DNA from: Ureaplasma canigenitalium ATCC 51252
GTDB lineage: Bacteria; Bacillota_I; Bacilli_A; Mycoplasmatales; Mycoplasmoidaceae
DNA length: 64,000 nucleotides
Reading direction: 5' to 3'
Assembly: GCF_000712165.1 (NCBI RefSeq)
Contig: NZ_KL544010.1
Span: 320,591 to 384,590 of the forward strand
The translations under genes and the position numbers were made by a program. Within the stretch, counting starts at the first letter, position 1, and the number at the start of each line of letters is the position of its first letter. This document shows, piece after piece, positions 58,334 through 64,000 of the stretch. The notes under the pieces are model-generated. The model ran no database searches. It saw only the letters and a program-made list of their open reading frames with translations, and was not told the origin of the DNA.

Positions 58334-59242
58334 TTATTGATCGTTTTTCTTTTTTGAATCAAATCAAGCTTGGTTTTTAAACATATTAATTTCATCAAAG
58401 TAAAGAGGTAATTCTTTATTATTTTGGTTTGTATATCAAGGAGTTTCAAGAATTTTTGGGATGGATACTAGTTTTGGATGGTGAACAATGTAGTTAAGAG
58501 CATCAAAACCAATATGACCATAACCGATGTTTTCGTGGCGATCTTTATGAGCATTGATTACATTTTTCGAATCATTGATGTGAATAACCTTCAGATAAGA
58601 AAGACCAATAATACGGTCAAAATTAGTTAAAAATTGATCAAAGTTATCAACCGATATGTCGTAACCAGCATCATGGATATGACATGTATCAAGACAAACT
58701 CCGATATTATTTTTGTGCTTAACCTGATCAATAATCATCGCTAGTTCTTCAAGACGACTACCCACTTCCGTCCCTTTACCTGACATTGTTTCAAGGCAAA
58801 CTACAACATCACAAGGATACGAATCAAAAATATCATTAATCGCTGTTGCTATTTGATTAATCGCAACATCGACTTCCTGATTAAGTCGACTACCTGGATG
58901 AAGCACGATGTATTTTATTCCAAGGTAATGAACTCGTTTAATTTCAGAAAGGAGAAATTCATTAGCAAGTTGACGAACACTTGGTTTACTTGAACAAGGA
59001 TTAATGATGTATGGAGCATGAACGACAAGATCATTTAAGTTGATCTGGTGGGTTTCCATAAGTTCCTTAGCTTCATTCATTTTAAAAAGGTCAATAGGAA
59101 CTCTTTTTGTGTTTTGTGGTGCTCCTGTATAAAACATGAAAGTTGAAGCACCGTAACCTATTGACGTTTTAACAGCATCAAGCAAATAATCTGGAGCATT
59201 AGCACTTACATGAGAACCAATAAGTAGTCTGTCTTTGTTCAT
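58334..59242 (-). CDS. nfo: Endonuclease IV (apurinic/apyrimidinic endonuclease)
   Basis: A 302-aa TIM-barrel protein, complete with TGA 58436 as Trp and stop TAA 58334. Metal ligands appear in the family motifs: H75 in V-V-H-A-P-Y, H115 in L-H-P-G-S, E151 in C-L-E-T-M-S-G-K-G, D185-x-x-H188 in L-D-T-C-H, H221 in I-H-I-N-D-S, and D234-x-H236 in K-D-R-H-E-N-I-G. It cuts DNA at abasic sites for base-excision repair using three Zn ions. It is a single gene, tail-to-tail with the orphan RNA. Confidence 0.96.
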
Positions 59243-59301
59243 TTCTCGTTCCTACCTTTTTACTAATTATAAGATAATCGTTGATAATCATTGATAATAA
59301 A

Positions 59302-59325
59302 AAAACCTTAACTAGTAAGGTTCGT
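59302..59325 (-). terminator. Terminator overlapping the end of the acetate-kinase gene
   Basis: On the minus strand AACCTTA-CTAGT-TAAGGTT is followed by a T run. The stop codon TAG (59312-59314) lies in the loop region, so the last codons of the gene form part of the stem. Confidence 0.8.
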
Positions 59326-60475
59326 TCTCGTTAATGTTATTGACCATATCATACATTTCTTTCTCTTCATCAACATATATTAAATAAACGTCGATCTCAG
59401 AGGAAACATCACTAATACGGTTTACCCCTTGTTTTTGTTCAAAATCTTTATTTAAATAAACTTTTACCAATTTAATTCCATCAATAATCATCTTAATTAG
59501 TTTCGGGTTATATTCACTAATCCCCCCTGAGAAGATGATGTTATCAACAGTAGGAAGAATATTGAAATAGTAAATAATTTCCTTGATGATTTGGTTCGTA
59601 AAAGCAATTAAATTAGTTTTAGCTTCCTCACTATCATCTTCAAGAATGTGTTCGATTGAAGTGTGGTTCGTCATTCCAAACAAACCACATTCCTTATTTA
59701 AAAATTGGTTAATTCGTTTGATTGTTTTAAACTCAGTCATAAGATGAGTAAAAATTGATGGATCAAGATTACCAGAACGATGTCCCATCATAATTCCAGA
59801 AGTAGGAGTGTAAGTTGCAGTGTTATTAACCGACTCTCCATCCTTAATCAAACTAATGGTACATCCAGAACCAAGATGAACAAAAATAGCATTAAATGAT
59901 TCACGATCAATATAGTGTCTTAACTGACTCTTAATATTTGCACAAGCAATTCCATGGAAACCGTGCTTGCGAATGTCGTATTTATCATTAAATCATTTAG
60001 CAAGACCATTAACTTTAAAGTGTTTCGGAATAGCACGATGAAAGTAATCATCAAAGGTAAGCATAATTTTGCTACGATCAACATTCATCATAAGGAGTTC
60101 GTTGATAAGGTGTAGTGTTTGTTTGTTGTGGATACATGAAATTTCAACATTATTTTTAATGTCTTCTATAATCTCGTCTGTTATTAAACTATATGGTCCA
60201 TAATTTCCACTAACCATTACAACACGAATAATAAATTAATCGATTTCATCGATTTTTCTGATAACACGTGTCCGAGTCATAAGACGAAGTAAAAAAGCAA
60301 TTTGGTTCTTCATTGGTAACTTCTGACTCTTTGACTCTTCTTTGTTTTGATAAATATAGGTAATTGTATAAATATTATGCTCACAGCGAATCTTACCGTA
60401 AAAAATTTTTTGACCCCGGGTGTTAAATAAAGCAAATTTCAGTGACGAACCACCTTTATTAATTACTAATTTCAT
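59312..60475 (-). pseudogene. ackA: Acetate kinase homologue interrupted by one in-frame TAA
   Basis: One frame of 388 codons, the normal acetate-kinase length, from ATG 60475 to TAG 59312. It is broken once by TAA at 60236-60238, between D-E-I-D and F-I-I-R-V-V. Family motifs remain on both sides: V-I-N-K-G-G-S-S-L-K-F (phosphate-binding start), R-V-V in the GHRVVHGG region but without its His-Gly-Gly, F-D-D-Y-F-H (catalytic Asp), H-G-F-H-G, H-L-G-S-G and G-H-R-S-G. Several usually invariant residues differ, so the gene was already divergent. TGA 59993 is Trp. Acetate kinase makes ATP from acetyl phosphate. Re-initiation at ATG 60217 could give only the C-terminal part. A sequencing error is the alternative. 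Confidence 0.8.
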
Positions 60476-60476
60476 C

Positions 60477-61223
60477 TTAATTTCCCACTTTATATAGATT
60501 TTGTGTTATTTCGTTGTATGAATGGTCATCTTTATCTTCATTATGGAGATATTGATTATTGAGATAAATACATCCTGGTTTACTCATATATGTTGCTTCA
60601 ACCAGGACAAGAATTGGTTGATCGTAAATTCGTGGATAAACAAACTGTACACGCTTCGGTTGAAAATTATTCGTATGTAAGGCATGATACCAATCAAAAA
60701 GACGATCTGGGGGTAATATTACCGTTAAGTAACCTTTCTGCTTCAGTATTTTACGTGCACCTGAAGCAAGTTGCATTAATGTTAATTTTATATCATAAAA
60801 TGCTACTTGCTTCTCATATGAAATATTACCAATAATCTTCGTTTTTGTCTCAAAGTATGGTGGATTACAAACCAAAGCATCAAATTTGTCTTCCTCTTTA
60901 AACTTCTTCGCGACATAGTCATTAAAGTCAATAAGAAGTAAGGTAATTATATTATTTAGGTTATTCTTAGAGACATTGTCAATAGCAAGGTCGTAGGCTC
61001 TTTCCTGAATTTCAAGAGCGAGAATGTTTAATTCGCTTTTTCGCTTAGCAAGAAGAATGGAGAGAGCCGCATTATTCGTGCCGACTTCGATTACCCTTTT
61101 TACACGTGAATTTAAGGTTATGAAGTTCGCAAGAAGAACTGTGTCAATTGTATAATTAAACATCGTTTTATCTTGTTTGATAAAAAGGGTGCTATTAAAA
61201 CCTAAATAATTCTTTTTAATCAT
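60477..61223 (-). CDS. N6-adenine tRNA/rRNA methyltransferase (TrmN6-like)
   Basis: A 248-aa class I SAM methyltransferase. V-I-E-V-G-T-N-N-A-A-L-S (44-55) is motif I and C-N-P-P-Y (119-123) is the motif IV typical of N6-adenine or glutamine methylases. The N-terminal F-N-Y-T-I-D-T-V-L-L-A-N-F matches the TrmN6/YfiC group, which methylates A37 of tRNA-Val1. The acetate-kinase start follows after one base, so they share a transcript. Assignment to TrmN6 is by N-terminal similarity; other N6-adenine targets are possible. Confidence 0.82.
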   Translation of the reverse strand: MIKKNYLGFNSTLFIKQDKTMFNYTIDTVLLANFITLNSRVKRVIEVGTNNAALSILLAKRKSELNILALEIQERAYDLAIDNVSKNNLNNIITLLLIDFNDYVAKKFKEEDKFDALVCNPPYFETKTKIIGNISYEKQVAFYDIKLTLMQLASGARKILKQKGYLTVILPPDRLFDWYHALHTNNFQPKRVQFVYPRIYDQPILVLVEATYMSKPGCIYLNNQYLHNEDKDDHSYNEITQNLYKVGN

Positions 61224-61232
61224 AATGAGTAA

Positions 61233-61266
61233 TAAAAAAGCCTTGAATAATTTAATTAATCAAGGC
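61233..61266 (-). terminator. Terminator of the tRNA cluster
   Basis: On the minus strand GCCTTGA / TCAAGGC is followed by a T run. It lies 14 bases beyond the last tRNA (Gly) and before the methyltransferase gene. Confidence 0.85.
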
Positions 61267-61279
61267 AAATATCAATTAA

Positions 61280-61353
61280 TGGAGCGGGTGATGGGAATCG
61301 AACCCACGTTAATAGCTTGGAAGGCTATAGTTCTACCACTGAACTACACCCGC
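61280..61353 (-). tRNA. tRNA-Gly (anticodon UCC)
   Basis: A 74-nt cloverleaf with acceptor GCGGGTG / CACCCGC, T loop GTTCGAT and anticodon loop CTTCCAA. CCA is encoded (61280-61282). Confidence 0.96.
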
Positions 61354-61358
61354 AATAC

Positions 61359-61444
61359 TGGTGCTGGAAGAGGGACTTGAACCCTCACGATCGTGAGATC
61401 ACTAGATCTTAAGTCCAGTGCGTCTACCATTCCGCCACTCCAGC
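61359..61444 (-). tRNA. tRNA-Leu (anticodon UAA)
   Basis: An 86-nt class II tRNA with a long variable arm, acceptor GCTGGAG, anticodon loop CTTAAGA and encoded CCA (61359-61361). Confidence 0.95.
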
Positions 61445-61447
61445 AAA

Positions 61448-61472
61448 AGAACTAATTTTAACAATTAGTTCT
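61448..61472. other. Spacer hairpin between tRNA-Leu and tRNA-Lys
   Basis: A perfect inverted repeat AGAACTAATT / AATTAGTTCT with a 5-base loop in the 48-base spacer. On the transcribed minus strand no T run follows, so a processing signal is more likely than a terminator. Confidence 0.6.
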
Positions 61473-61492
61473 AAATAAAACATATGTATTAA

Positions 61493-61567
61493 TGGTGCCC
61501 CATGTAGGGTTCGAACCTACGACCCCTTCATTAAAAGTGAAATGCTCTACCACTGAGCTAATGAGGC
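61493..61567 (-). tRNA. tRNA-Lys (anticodon UUU)
   Basis: A 75-nt cloverleaf with acceptor GCCTCAT / ATGGGGC, anticodon loop CTTTTAA, T loop TTCGAAC and encoded CCA. Confidence 0.96.
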
Positions 61568-61571
61568 ATCT

Positions 61572-61599
61572 AACTTTAGGTAGACCTAAAGTTTTTTTA
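61572..61599. other. Spacer hairpin between tRNA-Lys and tRNA-Gln
   Basis: Inverted repeat AACTTTAGG / CCTAAAGTT with loop TAGA. The run of T lies on the plus-strand side, opposite to the direction of tRNA transcription, so it would not end the tRNA transcript. Confidence 0.6.
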
Positions 61600-61603
61600 T
61601 TAA

Positions 61604-61678
61604 TGGCTGGCCTGGCAGGGATCGAACCTGCGCGTGGAAGAATCAAAATCTTCTGCCTTACCGCTTGGCTACAGGCCA
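61604..61678 (-). tRNA. tRNA-Gln (anticodon UUG)
   Basis: A 75-nt cloverleaf with acceptor TGGCCTG / CAGGCCA, anticodon loop TTTTGAT and encoded CCA. The unusual U1-A72 first pair is normal for bacterial tRNA-Gln. Confidence 0.95.
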
Positions 61679-61682
61679 ACTA

Positions 61683-61767
61683 TGGTGGACAGAGTAGGAT
61701 TCGAACCTACGAACCGTAAAGGAGCCGGGTTACAGCCGGATGCGTTTGACCACTTCGCTATCTGTCC
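61683..61767 (-). tRNA. tRNA-Tyr (anticodon GUA)
   Basis: An 85-nt class II tRNA with acceptor GGACAGA / TCTGTCC, anticodon loop CTGTAAC, long variable arm and encoded CCA. It is first in the five-tRNA cluster. Confidence 0.95.
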
Positions 61768-61785
61768 AAGAGTGTTAAAAACACT

Positions 61786-61791
61786 ATTATA
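61786..61791 (-). promoter_or_regulatory. -10 box of the tRNA cluster
   Basis: TATAAT on the minus strand, 18 bases upstream of tRNA-Tyr, between it and the greA stop. A short hairpin (AGTGTT/AACACT) lies between the box and the tRNA. Confidence 0.55.
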
Positions 61792-61828
61792 GTTTACTAT
61801 AAACAGGCGAATAAATCAATATTTTTTT

Positions 61829-62296
61829 CTATTCTTCGATAATTTTAAGGATTTTGATCTTGTACGGATTATCAACATGAACAGTAACTTCTTCTCCAAC
61901 ACGACGACCAAGAAGTGCTTTCGCAAATGGAGTTTCATTAGAAATTTTATTTTCAAAAGGATTTATATCCATTGATCCAACGATGGAAACCGTTTCTATT
62001 TTATTATTTCTTAGGTTATGGATTTCAACTGTTGAACCTATTGAAATTTCCCCATCTACTCGTTTGATATCTTCAATTAACTCGTAGTTTTCAAGGATTG
62101 CATCAATTTCTTCTTTTCTCTTCGAAAGAGCAGCTTGTTCGTTTTTTGCTGCATCATAGTCAGCATTTTCAGAAAGGTCACCTTGTTCACGTGCTTCTTG
62201 AAGTTGTTTTGTAATTTCAGGTCATTTAACTTCAAGAATTTCACGTAATTCCTTTTTAAGATCAGCTAAAGCTTGTCGTGAAATAGTATGTTTCAT
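61829..62296 (-). CDS. greA: Transcription elongation factor GreA
   Basis: A 155-aa protein from ATG 62296 to TAG 61829 with one TGA Trp. The N-terminal coiled coil includes [19 protein letters not shown], whose acidic tip (D and E) enters the RNA polymerase secondary channel to stimulate cleavage of backtracked RNA. The C-terminal FKBP-like domain has the [18 protein letters not shown] family motif. Length is standard. It is the gene between the flavoprotein gene and the tRNA cluster, all on the minus strand. Confidence 0.97.
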
Positions 62297-62331
62297 ATTC
62301 TTTCCTTAGTAATTAACTTTAATTATAACAT

Positions 62332-63570
62332 TTATAATGAATCATTATTAATATGATTAATAGCTTGCAATGCAGATGCAAAGCAAACGGTCATATTAAA
62401 ACCACCGGTCTTCGGTGACACACCTAGTACTTCGCCGATGAAGTAAAGACCTTTATATTTCTTACTTTCCATTGTCGAAGAATTAAGACAAGTAACGTCA
62501 ACTCCTCCTCCGGTTGAAATCGCATACATCGGTTTGTTTAATGCTTTGATATTAAAAGTTAAGTTGGTTAAGTAGTTAATAATTTTAAGACGGTCTTCCT
62601 TTCTTTGTTCTGCTAACTTTTGCTTAGCATTCAGTTTTAAATTATCAAACATAAAATGTACAAATTTTTCAGGAAGCATCTTAAAACATTGGTTCAGTTG
62701 ATCTTTTGTGGTTAACTCTTTTAAGATTTCTTCCGTAGTTAAAAACGATAATTTAAGTTGGAGATTAAGATCGCTATGATACGAAACATAACCGCTTAAT
62801 CGGCGCATTAATGGTCCACCAAAACCATAATGGGTAATCATTAAATCATTCTTTTCCTGAACTAAAACCTTATTAGAAGAAATGATTGTACCAGTAACAT
62901 TTTTCAATGAAACACCTTGAAGTTGTTGAGTTAAACCTAGAAAGTCATCAATAACGATTCCGGTACCCATCGGAAAGGTTCTTGTTGTTTTAATCCCAAG
63001 TTGCTGACAAAACTTATAACCATCACCTGTCGAACCAAGATTAGAAAATGATAAACCACCTGTGGCAATAACAACTCTTTTTGAATAATATTCTTTTTTA
63101 TCTTGGTCAATCACTAAATAAATTTTTTTGTCTTCCAGATACCTAACAGTTTTAATGGAGCAACCAAGACATAACTCGATACTATCATCATTAGCAAGTT
63201 GGTCGAAAAACTTTTTTCGCATTGATGGATTCTTGCATTTTAATCGAACCTTTGTAGAACCCTCACTTACTTCGGTTAAAATCTTATATCGAAGAAGGAA
63301 TTCACGAATTTGGGATGGACCGTATTTAGTAAATGCTGAATACATAAATTTGTTACTATATAGCATATTTTCATTTAATGTTTTAACATCAACATTGTTT
63401 GTTACATTACAGCATCCACCCCCGTGTTCACCACCACCGGTAAGGAGAAACTTCATCATAATTTCTTTGTTTTTATCAAAAGCAATTGTTTTTAGCTTCT
63501 TATTCTTATTAAGAAGTAAATAAACAGCTGAAGGACCAAGACCAATTACAATTAAATCTACGATGTTCAT
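62332..63570 (-). CDS. HI0933/BaiN-family FAD-dependent oxidoreductase
   Basis: A 412-aa flavoprotein. The N-terminal Rossmann start V-I-G-L-G-P-S-A is a variant of G-x-G-x-x-G/A. Family marks are G-G-G-E-H-G-G-G-C-C-N-V-T-N (matching GGGRCNVTN, here with an insertion), V-I-A-T-G-G-L-S-F-S-N-L-G-S-T-G-D-G, and the C-terminal F-I-G-E-V-L-G-V-S-P-K-T-G-G-F-N. ATG 63570 is the start, because GGAG lies seven bases upstream; an upstream TTG (63588) is less likely. The reaction is unknown for mollicute members; the family is usually annotated as an NAD(P)/FAD oxidoreductase. It follows the rRNA terminator. Confidence 0.85.
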   Translation of the reverse strand: MNIVDLIVIGLGPSAVYLLLNKNKKLKTIAFDKNKEIMMKFLLTGGGEHGGGCCNVTNNVDVKTLNENMLYSNKFMYSAFTKYGPSQIREFLLRYKILTEVSEGSTKVRLKCKNPSMRKKFFDQLANDDSIELCLGCSIKTVRYLEDKKIYLVIDQDKKEYYSKRVVIATGGLSFSNLGSTGDGYKFCQQLGIKTTRTFPMGTGIVIDDFLGLTQQLQGVSLKNVTGTIISSNKVLVQEKNDLMITHYGFGGPLMRRLSGYVSYHSDLNLQLKLSFLTTEEILKELTTKDQLNQCFKMLPEKFVHFMFDNLKLNAKQKLAEQRKEDRLKIINYLTNLTFNIKALNKPMYAISTGGGVDVTCLNSSTMESKKYKGLYFIGEVLGVSPKTGGFNMTVCFASALQAINHINNDSL

Positions 63571-63584
63571 AACATAGCTCCGTA

Positions 63585-63612
63585 ACAAAAAAACTAGCCG
63601 TTAGGCTAGTTT
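63585..63612 (-). terminator. Terminator of the rRNA operon
   Basis: On the minus strand AAACTAGCC-TAAC-GGCTAGTTT is followed by a T run, directly after 5S rRNA. Confidence 0.9.
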
Positions 63613-63618
63613 CATCAA

Positions 63619-63727
63619 AGTGCGTGGCAATGACCTATTTTGTTTTTGACTATCGTCGGCTCTAGAGTGCTTGACTTCTGTGTTCGGGATGTAAACAGGT
63701 ATTTCCACTCTGATATGATTACCACAC
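63619..63727 (-). rRNA. rrf: 5S ribosomal RNA
   Basis: About 109 nt. The minus strand contains CCTGTTTACATCCCGAACAC, close to the conserved loop B/C stretch of bacterial 5S rRNA, and a 5' end GTGTGGTAA that pairs with the 3' TTGCCACGCAC. It lies downstream of 23S, in the usual order. Ends are approximate. Confidence 0.92.
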
Positions 63728-63779
63728 TATGATCATTCTCTGAAAACTGAATATTATCATTCTTATAAATTTAAACAAG

Positions 63780-64000
63780 GATTTACATAAGTCCTCGAAT
63801 AATTAGTATCGGTTAGCTAAACACGTCACCGTGCGTACACATCCGACCTATCAACGTTATGGTCTATAACGATTCTTACGCCATTTAAGGCAGGGAAGAT
63901 TAATCTTGAAGTTAGTTTCACACTTAGATGCTTTCAGCGTTTCTCTATTCCACACGTTGCTACCCTGCAGTGCCGCTGGCGCGACAACAGGATCACAAGA
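63780..64000 (-). rRNA. rrl: 23S ribosomal RNA, 3' end (runs out of window)
   Basis: The minus strand contains the conserved 3' region of 23S rRNA, including CTAATTATTCGAGGACTTA near the end, the stretch complementary to ctcgaataattagtatcgg, and the GCGCCAGCGGCACTGCAGGG region near 63970-63990. Only the last ~220 bases are in the window; the exact 3' end (about 63775-63785) is estimated. Confidence 0.9.

Noticed and set aside
60236..60238. Recoding of TAA in the acetate-kinase gene
   Set aside because: TAA is used as a normal stop elsewhere in the window (for example infB, nusA, ttcA), so read-through has no support.
1..64000. CRISPR arrays, insertion sequences or prophage
   Set aside because: No regularly spaced identical repeats, no transposase or integrase-like protein and no phage structural genes were seen on either strand.

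Overview
The window is AT-rich DNA from a mollicute (Mycoplasma-like) that reads TGA as tryptophan. Under the standard code many genes break at TGA. Under genetic code 4 the pieces join, in one frame, into full-length proteins: nusA, infB, rbfA, ttcA, ppa, lspA, dnaI, nfo, greA and the very large surface genes all behave this way. The many lipoproteins with a lipobox cysteine and the absence of cell-wall genes fit the same picture. I cannot name the species.

Left part (1-28.6 kb, minus strand): two giant surface-protein genes in tandem. The upstream one (13571-28552) encodes 4993 aa, with an N-terminal signal/membrane segment and a C-terminal membrane anchor plus lysine tail. The second starts 11 bases later (13559) and is still open at the window edge (at least 4519 codons). 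Both consist largely of divergent modules of about 200 residues marked by an 'N-L/V-P-x-V/I' motif. They form one probable operon and are the most unusual feature here.

Accessory region (28.8-40.5 kb): a FecB/FecC/FecD-type uptake operon without its ATPase; a lipoprotein with eight repeats of about 91 residues; a decayed PD-(D/E)XK nuclease-like gene; a poly(A)25 tract and a long inverted repeat in front of a 42-aa 'lipoprotein leader only' gene; and three further lipoproteins. This looks like a variable surface-antigen locus.

Housekeeping part (40.5-64 kb): the operon nusA-ylxR-infB-rbfA plus a four-helix membrane protein (minus); ttcA and a 1557-aa FtsX-type ABC permease (minus); an S1-domain protein (minus); ppa-lspA-rluD-tsaB-rimI (plus); RNase P RNA (minus); rpsT (plus); a small sigma-like factor (minus); a DnaA-box-like cluster before dnaB-like and dnaI (plus); an orphan structured RNA with its own promoter and terminator (plus); nfo, an acetate kinase gene broken by one stop codon, an N6-adenine methyltransferase, five tRNAs, greA, an HI0933-type flavoprotein, 5S rRNA and the 3' end of 23S rRNA (all minus). 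Several transcription units carry a recognisable extended -10 element, TGNTAWAAT.
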